Translations under genes and position numbers: made by a program | Origin: Micromonospora sp. C28SCA-DRY-2 | Lineage (GTDB): Bacteria > Actinomycetota > Actinomycetes > Mycobacteriales > Micromonosporaceae | Length of the DNA: 64,000 bases | Assembly: GCF_030519475.1 (NCBI RefSeq) | Contig: NZ_JAUMKD010000001.1 | Coordinates: 1,612,001-1,676,000 of the forward strand | Direction: 5' to 3' | Shown: positions 1 through 7,878 of the stretch, one piece after another | Numbering within the stretch: position 1 is the first letter of the stretch | Layout: the number at the start of each line of letters is the position of its first letter | The notes under the pieces: generated by a model | The model's database searches: none | The model's input: the letters and a program-made list of their open reading frames with translations, nothing else | What the model was told of the DNA's origin: nothing

Positions 1-66
1 TTCGGCATCCACTTCGCCACCGCCGTGGTCATCCTGCTCGACGCCGTCCTGCTCTTCGCCCGCTGA
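1..66 (+). CDS. C-terminal end of an unidentified membrane-type protein (5' truncated by window)
   Basis: The first 66 bases read without interruption as 21 codons followed by TGA. The peptide is almost entirely hydrophobic (ATAVVILLDAVLLFA near its end), which looks like the last transmembrane helix of a membrane protein whose body lies before the window. Nothing else can be said about its function. It converges on the LigD polymerase gene 11 bp further on. Confidence 0.5.
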   Translation, partial: FGIHFATAVVILLDAVLLFAR

Positions 67-77
67 GCCGGCCGCCG

Positions 78-992
78 TCAGGCGTCGGGGAGTTCGGGCC
101 CGCCCTCCAGCAGCGGGGCCAACAGGTCGCCGGACTTCTCCACCCGCTTGAGCACCTCGGCGGAGGTGTAGGGGCGGGTGGCGGGACGCTTGCCGGCCGC
201 ACCGGCGGCGACCTCGTCCCAGGTCAACGGCGTGGACACCGACGGCACCGCCTGGGCGCGCAGCGAGTACGGCGCCACCGTGGTCTTGGCCGCGTTGTTC
301 TGGCTCCAGTCGATGAAGACCTTCCCCGGCCGCAGGTTCTTCGCCATCTTCGACACGATCAGCTTCGGATGGGCCCGCTCCAGCTCCTGGGCGATCCGCT
401 TGGCGTAACCGGAGACGACGTCGGCGTCCTGGGCGCCGGCGATCGGGCAGCAGAGCTGCATGCCCTTCTTGCCCGACGTCTTGGGATAGGACGAGATGCC
501 GTCGGAGGCCAGCCGGTCGCGCATCAGCAGCGCCACCTCGCAGCACTGCTGCAGCGCCGCCGGTGCGCCCGGGTCCAGGTCGACGACCATCATGTCCGGG
601 TGCTCGCCGATCTTCCACTGCGGCGTGTGCAGCTCCAGCGCGGCCAGGTTGGCCAGCCAGACCAGGGTGGGCAGGTCGTCGGCGACCACGTAGTCGATGG
701 TCTCCCGGCCCTTGGTCGACCCGGGCGCGGGCAGCGTCTCCACCCGTACCCAGTCGGGGGTCGAGGCCGGCTTGTTCTTCTCGAAGAAGGACTTGTCGTC
801 CACCCCGTTGGGGAAGCGGATCCGGGTCAGCGCCCGGTCGCTCAGGTGCGGCAGGAGCACCGGGGCGATCCGGGTGTAGTAGTCGATCACCTCGCCCTTG
901 GTGAACCCGGCCGCCGGATAGAGCACCTTGTCCAGGTTGGACAGCTCCAGCGGGCGGCCCTCGACGTCCACCCGGAGCCGGTCAGCCGGCAT
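78..992 (-). CDS. ligD: LigD-type DNA polymerase/primase domain protein (NHEJ)
   Basis: This 304-residue protein is a stand-alone archaeo-eukaryotic primase-type polymerase domain of the LigD family. In non-homologous end joining it fills gaps with nucleotides, often ribonucleotides, at double-strand breaks held by Ku. Visible motifs are the metal-binding DLD (D138, D140) in VDLDPG, the KTSGKKGMQ loop near residue 171 and a third acidic residue in FIDWSQN (D228). Its start overlaps the end of the ligase gene by 11 bp, so the two are probably co-translated. In many bacteria polymerase and ligase are one polypeptide; here they are separate, as in several actinobacteria. The assignment is firm; the gene symbol follows the domain family. 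Confidence 0.93.
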   Translation of the reverse strand: MPADRLRVDVEGRPLELSNLDKVLYPAAGFTKGEVIDYYTRIAPVLLPHLSDRALTRIRFPNGVDDKSFFEKNKPASTPDWVRVETLPAPGSTKGRETIDYVVADDLPTLVWLANLAALELHTPQWKIGEHPDMMVVDLDPGAPAALQQCCEVALLMRDRLASDGISSYPKTSGKKGMQLCCPIAGAQDADVVSGYAKRIAQELERAHPKLIVSKMAKNLRPGKVFIDWSQNNAAKTTVAPYSLRAQAVPSVSTPLTWDEVAAGAAGKRPATRPYTSAEVLKRVEKSGDLLAPLLEGGPELPDA

Positions 993-1971
993 CGTCGACC
1001 TCCTCGGCGGGCTTGTCCGGTCGCAGCCGGAGCACCCGGGGGAACCGCAGTCGCCCGTCCGGGGTGCGCTGGCCGTACTTCACCTCCACCACGACCCGGG
1101 GTGTTACCCAGATCGCTCCCCGGGCATCCTCGCGCGGCACGTCTCCGGCGAACGGCGACGCGCCGGTGCGCAGCGGCTCCAGCTCACGCAGCAGTTCCCG
1201 CTCCAGGGCCGCGCCGATGCCACCGCCGACCCGGCCCCGGTAGGTGAGCCGGCCGGCCGGGCCGGGCACCCCGACCAGCAGGCCGCCGATCCGGCGGGCG
1301 CCCGGCCGCCAGCCACCCACCACGAAGTCGCCGGTGACCTCCAGCTTGACCTTCACCCAGTCCGGCGAGCGCACCCCCGGCCGGTAGACCGAGTCGACCC
1401 GCTTGGCCATCACCCCCTCCAGGCCGTGCTCGCCGGCGGCCTCGTAGGTGGCCGGGCCGTCGAGGAAGAGCGGCGACACCGCCCACCGCGCGCCGCCCAG
1501 CATCAGGCCGTCCAGGGCCTCCCGGCGGCGGGCGTACGGCCAGCCGGTCAGGTCCTCGCCGTCGAGCCGGAGCAGGTCGAAGATCATGTACGTGACCGGC
1601 ATGACCGCCGCCAGCCGGGCGGCCTTGTTCCGGTCGCGGACGTGCATCCGCTCGGCGAGCGCGGTGAACGAGGGCTGGCCGGTCTCGCCGAGCAGCACCA
1701 CCTCGCCGTCGAGCAGCGCGTCGTCCACCTGGGTACGCAGGGTGGCCAGCTCCGGGTACGCGACCGTGATCTCCACGCCGGAGCGGGCGTAGAGCTGCTG
1801 GCGCCCGCCGGAGATGTCGGCCAGGGCGCGGACCCCGTCCCACTTGAACTCGTACGCCCAGCCGTCACCCGCCGGGAGCTGCCCGGTCATCGCGAGCATC
1901 GGCTTGAGCGGTGCGCCGGGCACCTCATGACTGTAGTTGCCGGCCGAAGCGCTCGCGCCCGCTTCGATCAT
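982..1971 (-). CDS. ligD: ATP-dependent DNA ligase, LigD ligase domain
   Basis: This ATP-dependent DNA ligase of the LigD type seals breaks during end joining. Motif I is EFKWDGVR, with nucleotidyl lysine at about residue 43 of this start; DGEVVLL, EGVMAKR and VKVKLE correspond to motifs III, IV and V. The rest is the OB-fold. The frame is open up to an ATG at 2019, which would overlap ku. I chose the ATG at 1971 because it has AGGA six bases upstream; GTG at 1923 or ATG at 1899, just before the usual N-terminal PMLA motif, are also possible. The gene is divergent from ku and overlaps the polymerase gene downstream. Confidence 0.9.
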   Translation of the reverse strand: MIEAGASASAGNYSHEVPGAPLKPMLAMTGQLPAGDGWAYEFKWDGVRALADISGGRQQLYARSGVEITVAYPELATLRTQVDDALLDGEVVLLGETGQPSFTALAERMHVRDRNKAARLAAVMPVTYMIFDLLRLDGEDLTGWPYARRREALDGLMLGGARWAVSPLFLDGPATYEAAGEHGLEGVMAKRVDSVYRPGVRSPDWVKVKLEVTGDFVVGGWRPGARRIGGLLVGVPGPAGRLTYRGRVGGGIGAALERELLRELEPLRTGASPFAGDVPREDARGAIWVTPRVVVEVKYGQRTPDGRLRFPRVLRLRPDKPAEEVDDAG

Positions 1972-2008
1972 TTGCGATCCTGGGCTGTACCGGGGAGAGG
2001 AGCACGGG

Positions 2009-3025
2009 ATGCGAGCCATCTGGAAGGGTGCCGTCTCGTTCGGGCTGGTCTCGATCGCGGTGAAGCTCTACTCGGCCACCGAGGAGAAGGACATCCGGTT
2101 CCACCAGGTGCACCGGGAAGACGGCGGCCGGATCCGCTACAAGCGCACCTGTCAGATCTGCGGCGAAGAGGTCAGCTACGACGACATCGCCAAGGGCTAC
2201 GACATCGGCGGCGGCGAGATGGTGATCCTCACCGACGAGGACTTCGCCGAGCTGCCGCTGAGCACCTCGCACGCGATCGACGTGCTGGAGTTCGTGCCAG
2301 CCGAGCAGGTCGACCCGATCCTCTACAACAAGGCCTACTTCCTGGAGCCGGACGGCGCGGCGACCAAGCCGTACGTGCTGCTGCGCGACGCGCTGACCGA
2401 CTCCGAGCGGGTGGCCATCGTCAAGGTGGCGCTGCGCCAGCGGGAACAGCTCGCCACGCTGCGGGTCCGCGAGGGCGTGCTGCTGCTCAACACCATGCTC
2501 TGGCCGGACGAGATCCGTAAGCCCGACTTCGGCTTCCTCGACGAGGACCTGAAGGTCCGGCCGCCGGAGCTGGCGATGGCCAGTTCGCTGATCGACTCGA
2601 TGGCCGGGGACTTCCACCCGGACGAGTTCACCGACGACTACCGGGCCGCATTGCAGGAGGTCATCGACGCCAAGGTGGAGGGCCGCGAGGTGGTCCAGCC
2701 GGAGGAGGTCGAGGAGGCCCCGGCGGCGGCGGTGGACCTGATGGCCGCGCTCAAGGCGTCCGTGGAGCGGGCCAAGGCGGCCCGGGGCGAGGCGCCGGCC
2801 CGGGGCGGCGGCGCGGAGCCGACCCCGATCTCGGCGGCCCGTTCGGCGAAGAAGGCGGCCGAGAAGAAGACCGCCAAGGCGCCGGCCAAGAAGACCGCCG
2901 AGAAGAAGGCGGCCCCCAAGAAGGCGGCGGAGAAGAAGGCCGCGCCGAAGAAGACCGCCGCGGCGGAGAAGAAGACCGGGGCCAAGAAGGCCGCCCCGAA
3001 GAAGGCCGCCCGCAAGACCGCCTGA
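2009..3025 (+). CDS. ku: Ku homodimeric DNA end-binding protein
   Basis: This 338-residue bacterial Ku protein binds double-strand DNA ends and recruits LigD. It begins MRAIWKGAVSFGLVS, the typical start of bacterial Ku, after a GGAGAGGAG ribosome site. The ring-forming core occupies roughly residues 1-260. After about residue 275 comes an extended tail of repeated KKAA/KKTA units, basic and of low complexity. Such Lys/Ala tails occur in actinobacterial Ku proteins and are thought to add DNA contacts; that role is known from the family and not shown here. It is transcribed away from the ligase gene from a shared 37-bp gap, so joint control is likely. Confidence 0.95.
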   Translation: MRAIWKGAVSFGLVSIAVKLYSATEEKDIRFHQVHREDGGRIRYKRTCQICGEEVSYDDIAKGYDIGGGEMVILTDEDFAELPLSTSHAIDVLEFVPAEQVDPILYNKAYFLEPDGAATKPYVLLRDALTDSERVAIVKVALRQREQLATLRVREGVLLLNTMLWPDEIRKPDFGFLDEDLKVRPPELAMASSLIDSMAGDFHPDEFTDDYRAALQEVIDAKVEGREVVQPEEVEEAPAAAVDLMAALKASVERAKAARGEAPARGGGAEPTPISAARSAKKAAEKKTAKAPAKKTAEKKAAPKKAAEKKAAPKKTAAAEKKTGAKKAAPKKAARKTA

Positions 3026-3040
3026 CCCCGGTCCCCCGCG

Positions 3041-3433
3041 TCAGCCCCGGCCGAGCTTCTGCGTGGGGGTGATCCGCACGATCACCCGCTCCTCCCCGAC
3101 CTGCCGGAACGGGTAACGGTCCTGGCCGAGGTACTTCTGCGCCATCCGGTCGATGTGCTCGTCGGCCCCCTCCTCGACCAGCTCGGCCGTGCCCTTCACC
3201 CACAGCGTGCGGAAGTCGTTGGCCTTGTCCGCCACGGAGATCGCGACCTCCGGGTTGCGCCGGATGTTCTCGTACTTGACCCGGCCCTTGGCCGTGTTGA
3301 ACAGGATGTGCTCGCCGTCGGTGTCCACCCAGACCGGGGTCACGTGCGGCGAGCCGTCGGCCTCGACGGTGGCGACGTGGGCCAGCTGTGGTTCGGCGAG
3401 CAGGGCAAGGTCTTCGTCGGTGAGGATCGCCAT
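3041..3433 (-). CDS. PPOX-class F420-dependent oxidoreductase (Rv1155-like)
   Basis: This 130-residue split-barrel flavin/deazaflavin protein resembles the Rv1155 group of the pyridoxamine-5'-phosphate-oxidase superfamily. Family features are the N-terminal LAEPQLAHVATVEADGSPHVTPVWV strand pair and FNTAKGRVKYENIRRNPEVAISV. Related proteins reduce substrates with F420H2, but the substrate cannot be read from sequence. No Shine-Dalgarno site precedes the ATG; a TAGATT -10 element lies exactly six bases upstream, suggesting a leaderless mRNA. It converges on ku with 15 bp between stops. Confidence 0.85.
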   Translation of the reverse strand: MAILTDEDLALLAEPQLAHVATVEADGSPHVTPVWVDTDGEHILFNTAKGRVKYENIRRNPEVAISVADKANDFRTLWVKGTAELVEEGADEHIDRMAQKYLGQDRYPFRQVGEERVIVRITPTQKLGRG

Positions 3434-3439
3434 GGTCGG

Positions 3440-3445
3440 AATCTA
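3440..3445 (-). promoter_or_regulatory. -10 element of a leaderless promoter (PPOX gene)
   Basis: TAGATT on the minus strand, six bases before the ATG at 3433, places the transcription start at or next to the start codon. Confidence 0.45.
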
Positions 3446-3479
3446 CCGGCGGAACCGCCCGGGTGCCCGGCATCCGACG

Positions 3480-3510
3480 TTGCCTTGACGTCGGCGGCAA
3501 GGTCTAGCGT
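3480..3510 (+). promoter_or_regulatory. MerR-type promoter and operator
   Basis: TTGCCT (3480-3485) and TAGCGT (3505-3510) are separated by 19 bp, the over-long spacer typical of promoters activated by MerR proteins. The dyad CCTTG-N10-CAAGG (3483-3502) fills that spacer. The MerR gene starts 33 bp downstream, so autoregulation is likely. The identification is by layout only. Confidence 0.5.
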
Positions 3511-3542
3511 GGGCCGCGACGCCACCGGCGAGGGAGGGTCGG

Positions 3543-3935
3543 ATGCTGATCGGCGAGTTGGCTGAGCGCGCCGGCACGAGCACGCGCGCGCTGCGCTACT
3601 ACGAGACGCACGGGCTGGTCCGGCCGGGCCGCTCGGCGAACGGCTACCGGGTCTACGACGAGGCCGAGCTGGCCGTCGTACGGGAGATCCGGTCGCTGCT
3701 CGCGGTGGGCTTCGGCCTCGACGACATCCGGCCGTTCGTCGCCTGCCTGCGGGCCGGCAACAGCTCCGGCCACGTCTGCCCCGACTCGGTGGCGGTGCTG
3801 CGTCGCAAGCTGGCCGAGGTCGACGCCGGCATCGACCGGTTGCGGACGGTCCGGCAGGGGCTGCGGGAGCAGCTCGCCCACGCCATCGCCCAACGGGAGG
3901 AAACATGCCTGAGGTTGCGCAGAGCGGCTCGCTGA
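3543..3935 (+). CDS. MerR-family transcriptional regulator
   Basis: This 130-residue MerR regulator has an N-terminal winged helix-turn-helix (LIGELAERAGTSTRALRYYE), the wing (GYRVYDEAELAVV) and a C-terminal coiled coil around residues 80-118. Cysteines at about 60 and 71 lie in the region that senses metal or redox ligands in some MerR proteins, but the pattern does not match SoxR or a known metal sensor clearly. Its last 31 bp overlap the thioredoxin gene, so the two are co-expressed and the signal may be thiol redox state (inference). The ribosome site GAGGGAGGG precedes the ATG. Confidence 0.88.
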   Translation: MLIGELAERAGTSTRALRYYETHGLVRPGRSANGYRVYDEAELAVVREIRSLLAVGFGLDDIRPFVACLRAGNSSGHVCPDSVAVLRRKLAEVDAGIDRLRTVRQGLREQLAHAIAQREETCLRLRRAAR

Positions 3936-4255
3936 CCACTGTCACCGACGCCACCTTCCACTCCGCCGTACTCGCCGCCGACCGGCCGGTGGTGGTCGAC
4001 TTCTGGGCCGACTGGTGCCCGCCGTGCCGGGCCATCTCCCGCAGCCTGGCGGAACTGGCCGTCGAGTTCGCCGGCCGGCTGGACATCACCACGATCAACT
4101 CGGACGAGAACCCGGAGACCACCCGCCGGTACCGGGTGCTGTCCCTGCCCACCCTGCTGGTGTTCGACCGGGGTGAGCTGGTCGACTCCATCGTCGGGGC
4201 GCGCCCGAAGAACCACCTGCGGTCGGCCCTGGGCCGGCACGTCGGCGACGCCTGA
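3905..4255 (+). CDS. thioredoxin
   Basis: This 116-residue single-domain thioredoxin has the active site WCPPC inside FWADWCPPCRAIS and the cis-proline segment SLPTLLVF. It reduces protein disulfides in the cytoplasm; no signal peptide is present. The active site has Pro-Pro between the cysteines where the classical protein has Gly-Pro. The ATG is preceded by GGGAGGAAAC, a strong ribosome site that lies inside the end of the MerR gene and decides the start. Co-expression with the redox-type MerR regulator suggests induction under oxidative or metal stress. Confidence 0.92.
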   Translation: MPEVAQSGSLTTVTDATFHSAVLAADRPVVVDFWADWCPPCRAISRSLAELAVEFAGRLDITTINSDENPETTRRYRVLSLPTLLVFDRGELVDSIVGARPKNHLRSALGRHVGDA

Positions 4256-4317
4256 CGGGGGTGTCGGCCGGGCCGGTTACGCTCCGCCGGCCGACACCGC
4301 CCCCGGAAGGACCGTCC

Positions 4318-4962
4318 ATGCCGTACGTCCCCGACCTGCACCGGCTGCTGACCCCCGGCGCCCGCTACGCCGACGAGCACGGTGCGTACGTCATCCAGGC
4401 GCACCCGGTCGACGACGTCGTGCTCCCCACCGGCCAGGTGGTCGGCTGCGACCCGCTGGTCTGCCCGGAGGCCGAACCGTTCACCGTCACCGTGCCGCCC
4501 GGCCGCTACCCGGCCCGGGCCTGGGTGGCGGCGGTGCTGCGCGACGGCGCGGAGGCGGACCGGCGGGTGGCCGCGCTGGAGCTGGTGGTGCACGACGAGC
4601 CGGCGGTGCGCTGGGAGCTGGCGCTGGTCGGCGACCAGGACGTCAGCACCCTCGACGACGACGGCTACTTCGGCTTCGGGGTGGACGCCGGCATGGCCAC
4701 GCTGGCCGATCCGACCGCCCTGGAGGTGCTGTCGGGGTGGGACTACGACCAGGTCGAGGAGGTGTTCATCCCGGCCGAGTATCCCGAGACCCCGGTGCCC
4801 GGGCTGATCACGGCCGTGCTCGACGAGGCGTCCGGCGCCAACGTGGTGACCGTCTCCTCGGGCTGGGGTGACGGCTGCTACGGCACCTGGATCGGGCGCG
4901 CCGCGGACGGCCGGGTCACCTCGTTCGTGACCGACTTCATGGTGGTCCCCGACCCGGACTGA
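4318..4962 (+). CDS. DUF4241 family protein
   Basis: This 214-residue soluble protein belongs to the DUF4241 family, recognised from its C-terminal block SGWGDGCYGTWIG followed by VTSFVTDFMVV and by the central DDGYFGFGVDAGMATLAD. The family has no established biochemical role, though members occur in toxin-immunity settings as well as alone. It is acidic and lacks a signal peptide or membrane segment. The ATG at 4318 is chosen because GGAAGGA precedes it; an upstream in-frame GTG lacks a site. It follows thioredoxin after 62 bp and may be a separate unit. Confidence 0.75.
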   Translation: MPYVPDLHRLLTPGARYADEHGAYVIQAHPVDDVVLPTGQVVGCDPLVCPEAEPFTVTVPPGRYPARAWVAAVLRDGAEADRRVAALELVVHDEPAVRWELALVGDQDVSTLDDDGYFGFGVDAGMATLADPTALEVLSGWDYDQVEEVFIPAEYPETPVPGLITAVLDEASGANVVTVSSGWGDGCYGTWIGRAADGRVTSFVTDFMVVPDPD

Positions 4963-5127
4963 GCCGCGCGCCGCCGGCCCGCGCCGCGGCGGTTCGTGCC
5001 GGCCCGGCACCGGCGTCCGTTCCGGCCGGGCGGATGCGGCACGGTGGGCGTCCGGCCGGGTACCGTGTGCGTCGGCTTTCCCCCCGGCAGCGATGCCGGC
5101 CACCACCTCGCAGCAGGGAGTCGACGA

Positions 5128-5769
5128 GTGAGCGAAGGCACGCAGAACCGGTCGAAGTCGGAGCGGCGGCTGGCCGCCCAGTTGGCGGCGCAGAAGGCCG
5201 CCGAGGCGAAGCGGCGCCGGCAGGCGTGGCTCGGCGGGCTGGCCGGTCTCGCCGTGGTGGCGGTGCTGATCACCGTCTTCGTGATCGTCGGCCAGGGCGA
5301 CGACGACCCGGCCCAGCCGGCGGCCGGCAGCCCGTCGGCCTCCGCCCCGGCGGACGACGCGGCGGCCCCCGCCGCCCCGCAGCTGCCGGAGGGCGCCGAT
5401 CCGGCGCTGAAGACCAAGCCGGCGGTGAGCCCGGGCAAGGGCGAGCTGACCAAGCTCACCGTGACCCCGCTGATCAAGGGCACCGGCCCGGCCGTGCAGG
5501 CGGGCCAGACCATCACCACGAACTACGTGGGCGTGTTCTACTCCGACGGCAAGGAGTTCGACTCGTCGTGGGAGGGCGGCCAGCCGGCCAGCTTCGCGAT
5601 CGGCGTCGGGCAGGTCATCAAGGGCTGGGACCAGGGCCTGGTCGGGGTGACCGTGGGCAGCCGGGTGCAGCTGGACATCCCGGCCGAGCTGGCGTACGGC
5701 AACGACTCCTCCGGCGGCCGCCCGGCCGGCCCGCTGCGCTTCGTCGTGGACGTGCTCGCCGCGCAGTGA
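5128..5769 (+). CDS. membrane-anchored FKBP-type peptidyl-prolyl isomerase
   Basis: This 213-residue protein has a basic, Lys/Arg/Gln-rich cytoplasmic start (about 1-33), one hydrophobic segment (34-55), a Pro/Ala-rich linker (57-95) and an FKBP domain (about 107-213). The isomerase core shows GQTITTNYVGVFYSDGKEFDSS, VIKGWDQGLVGVTVGSRVQLDIP and a closing FVVDVL strand. It probably acts outside the membrane in folding exported proteins, as related actinobacterial FKBPs do. There is no lipobox, so it is a signal-anchor protein. GTG at 5128 follows GGGAG at suitable distance. Confidence 0.9.
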   Translation: MSEGTQNRSKSERRLAAQLAAQKAAEAKRRRQAWLGGLAGLAVVAVLITVFVIVGQGDDDPAQPAAGSPSASAPADDAAAPAAPQLPEGADPALKTKPAVSPGKGELTKLTVTPLIKGTGPAVQAGQTITTNYVGVFYSDGKEFDSSWEGGQPASFAIGVGQVIKGWDQGLVGVTVGSRVQLDIPAELAYGNDSSGGRPAGPLRFVVDVLAAQ

Positions 5770-5849
5770 CCCGACCGGTACGCCCGGCTTGTCACCCGGG
5801 ATCGATGCAGTTGCCCACACAGGGCTTCCGAGCCGTCACCGGACGGCAG

Positions 5850-5892
5850 TAGGTTCAGCGTCACCCCGGGCGGCCCGCTGCCCGGGGTGACG
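5850..5892 (+). promoter_or_regulatory. promoter followed by 13-bp-arm hairpin
   Basis: A TAGGTT -10 element at 5850-5855 is followed at once by a perfect inverted repeat (CGTCACCCCGGGC at 5859-5871, its complement at 5880-5892, 8-base loop). The hairpin would sit at the very 5' end of the mRNA for the gene starting at 5916. It could also terminate the FKBP transcript, whose stop lies 90 bp upstream. Confidence 0.5.
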
Positions 5893-5915
5893 ACGGACCG
5901 GACGTGGAGGGGCCC

Positions 5916-6773
5916 GTGACGGACGACCCGGGGCGGACCGCCCGACTGTTGTGGACGCACTTCGAGCCGGTGCACGCGATCACCTACTTCCACCCGCGGG
6001 CCCGCGCCGCGTACGAGGCGGTCGGGTTGCGCGGCTATTGGCGGGGCTACTTCGCCGGTCGGGCCGCCCCGCTGGGCCCGACCGACGCCGCCCCGGTGAT
6101 CGCGGCGTTCTTCAGCTTCGCCCCGCACATGGTCGCCCGGGCGCTGCCGGCCGTCTGGCGGCTGGCCACCCCGGCGGAGGCGCTGCGCGCCCGGCTCACC
6201 GGCGCGGTGCAGGCGCTCGCCGAACTCACCTACGAGCTGCCCGAGTCGCACCTGGCCGAGGCCGCCGACCTGCTCGAGGAGGCGGCCGGCACGCTGGAGC
6301 CCGCCGGCCGGGTGCTCGGCGCGGCCAACGCCGCCCTGCCCGCCGGCGAGTACCCGCTGGCCCGGCTCTGGCAGGCCGCCACCACGCTGCGCGAGCACCG
6401 CGGCGACGGGCACATCGCCGCGCTGGTCGCCGCCGACCTCGACCCGGTCGAGACGCTGGCCTGGCGGGTGGCGGTCGACCTGGCACCGAAGAACCTGCTC
6501 GGCCGGGGCTGGTCGGAGGAGCAGTGGGCGGCGGCCCGCGAGCGGCTGGCCGAGCGGGGCTGGCTCACCCCCGACGGCGAGCCGACCGAGCGCGGCCGGG
6601 CCGGGTTCCAGGCCGTCGAGGACGCCACCGACGCCGCCGCGGCCCGCCCCTGGCGCGTGCTCGGCCCGGACCGTACCGACCGGCTGCGCGAACTGCTCGA
6701 CCCGATCGCCCGCGCCGGGCACACGGTGATCCCGCCGGACAGCCCCATCGGCCTCCCCGCGCTACCGGCCTGA
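5916..6773 (+). CDS. SCO6745/SalK-like family protein
   Basis: This 285-residue protein belongs to the actinobacterial SCO6745 family, recognised by HFEPVHAITYFHPRARAAYEAVGLRGYW and FFSFAPHMVARALPAVW near the start. The C-terminal half looks like a winged-helix segment (WAAARERLAERGWLTPDGEPTERGR). Members are often called SalK-like but no reaction has been proved that I know of. GTG at 5916 has GGAGGGG upstream; a GTG at 5904 is in frame but overlaps that site. The mRNA leader carries a strong hairpin. No signal peptide or membrane segment is visible. Confidence 0.75.
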   Translation: MTDDPGRTARLLWTHFEPVHAITYFHPRARAAYEAVGLRGYWRGYFAGRAAPLGPTDAAPVIAAFFSFAPHMVARALPAVWRLATPAEALRARLTGAVQALAELTYELPESHLAEAADLLEEAAGTLEPAGRVLGAANAALPAGEYPLARLWQAATTLREHRGDGHIAALVAADLDPVETLAWRVAVDLAPKNLLGRGWSEEQWAAARERLAERGWLTPDGEPTERGRAGFQAVEDATDAAAARPWRVLGPDRTDRLRELLDPIARAGHTVIPPDSPIGLPALPA

Positions 6774-6798
6774 CCCAGGCGGCTGTGCCGGGTGCGCC

Positions 6799-6804
6799 TA
6801 TCGT
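6799..6804 (+). promoter_or_regulatory. -10 element of a leaderless promoter (YciI gene)
   Basis: TATCGT ends seven bases before the ATG at 6812, with no ribosome site between, which fits a leaderless transcript. Confidence 0.4.
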
Positions 6805-6811
6805 GCCCCAC

Positions 6812-7072
6812 ATGTGGATCGTGGAACTCGCCTTCACCGACGCGCCGGAACGGCTCGCCGCCCGTCCGGCGCACCGGCAGTTGCTGACCGCCCTGCACGC
6901 CGAGGGGATCGTCCGGATGTCCGGCCCGCTGGCCGACGACTCCGGCGCGGTGCTCGTCTTCGACGTGCCCGACCGGGCGGCGCTGGACCGGCTGCTCGCG
7001 CGGGACCCGTACTACTCGACGCCGGGGGTGCGGATCGTCGGGGCGCGGGAGTGGGCGCCCTTCCTCACCTGA
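6812..7072 (+). CDS. YciI-like protein
   Basis: This 86-residue ferredoxin-like-fold protein belongs to the YciI family. It has the typical RPAHRQLLTALHAEGIVRMSGPL core with the conserved His (about residue 17) and the final DPYYSTPGVRIVGAREW. YciI-like domains are small putative enzymes or dehalogenase-like proteins without a general established role. The ATG lacks a Shine-Dalgarno site and lies seven bases after TATCGT. It stands between the SCO6745-like and HAD genes on the same strand with short gaps. Confidence 0.85.
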   Translation: MWIVELAFTDAPERLAARPAHRQLLTALHAEGIVRMSGPLADDSGAVLVFDVPDRAALDRLLARDPYYSTPGVRIVGAREWAPFLT

Positions 7073-7098
7073 GGCGGCCGGTCGGGCAGGATGGGCAC

Positions 7099-7752
7099 GT
7101 GGTGGATGCGGTGGTCTTCGACCTGGACGGCGTGATCGTGGATTCCGAGCCGGTCTGGGAGGAGGTCCGGCGGGCGTACGTGGCGGAGCACGGCGGGACG
7201 TGGCAGGCCGACACCCAGCGCCGGCTGATGGGGATGAGCACCGGCGAGTGGTCCCGCTACCTGAGCGCGGAGCTGGGCGTCGGGCGGAGCCCCGAGCAGG
7301 TCGCCAGCGAGGTCGTGGAGGAGATGACCCGGCGCTACGCGGCCCGCGTACCCGTCATCGACGACGCCCCGGAGGTGGTGCGCCGGCTGGCCGCGCGGTG
7401 GCCGCTCGGCCTGGCCAGCTCGTCACCGACCCGGCTGATCGCGGCGGCGCTGGCCGCCACCGGCCTGACCGACGCGTTCCGGGCCACCCTGTCGACCGAG
7501 GAGACCGAGCGGGGCAAGCCGGCGCCCGACGTCTACCTGGCCGTGGCGGAGCGGCTCGGCGTCGACCCGGCCCGCTGCGTCGCGGTCGAGGACTCCTCCA
7601 ACGGGGTGCGTTCGGCGGCCGCCGCCGGGATGGCCGTGGTGGCGATCCCGCACGGGGCGTACCCGCTGGACGACGACGCGGCCCGGCTGGCCGCGGTGGT
7701 GCTCGGCTCGGTCGACGAGTTGACGGCGGAGACCGTGGCCCGGCTCGGCTGA
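7099..7752 (+). CDS. HAD-superfamily phosphatase, beta-phosphoglucomutase-like
   Basis: This 217-residue HAD hydrolase has motif I DLDGVIVDSE, motif II SSSP, the motif III lysine in GKPAPDVYL and motif IV VEDSSNGVRSA, with a helical cap between motifs I and II. This layout matches the beta-phosphoglucomutase/phosphatase branch. It would hydrolyse or transfer phosphate on a small phosphorylated metabolite; the substrate is not predictable. Two adjacent GTG codons (7099, 7102) could start it. It sits 26 bp after the YciI gene. Confidence 0.9.
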   Translation: MVDAVVFDLDGVIVDSEPVWEEVRRAYVAEHGGTWQADTQRRLMGMSTGEWSRYLSAELGVGRSPEQVASEVVEEMTRRYAARVPVIDDAPEVVRRLAARWPLGLASSSPTRLIAAALAATGLTDAFRATLSTEETERGKPAPDVYLAVAERLGVDPARCVAVEDSSNGVRSAAAAGMAVVAIPHGAYPLDDDAARLAAVVLGSVDELTAETVARLG

Positions 7753-7878
7753 CCGGTCCCTCCCCCGCACTGTCCGGTTGTACGGTTTGCGGGGCGGCCG
7801 GCATGAGCGCGATCCGGTCGGGTACCGCAGCCGACGGCGCGAGCCCGGCAGCGGGCGTTCGCGGGTGAGGAGACGGCG

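Noticed and set aside
2640..3025. Lys/Ala codon repeats at the end of ku as a mobile repeat
   Set aside because: They encode the usual basic tail of actinobacterial Ku and stay in frame.
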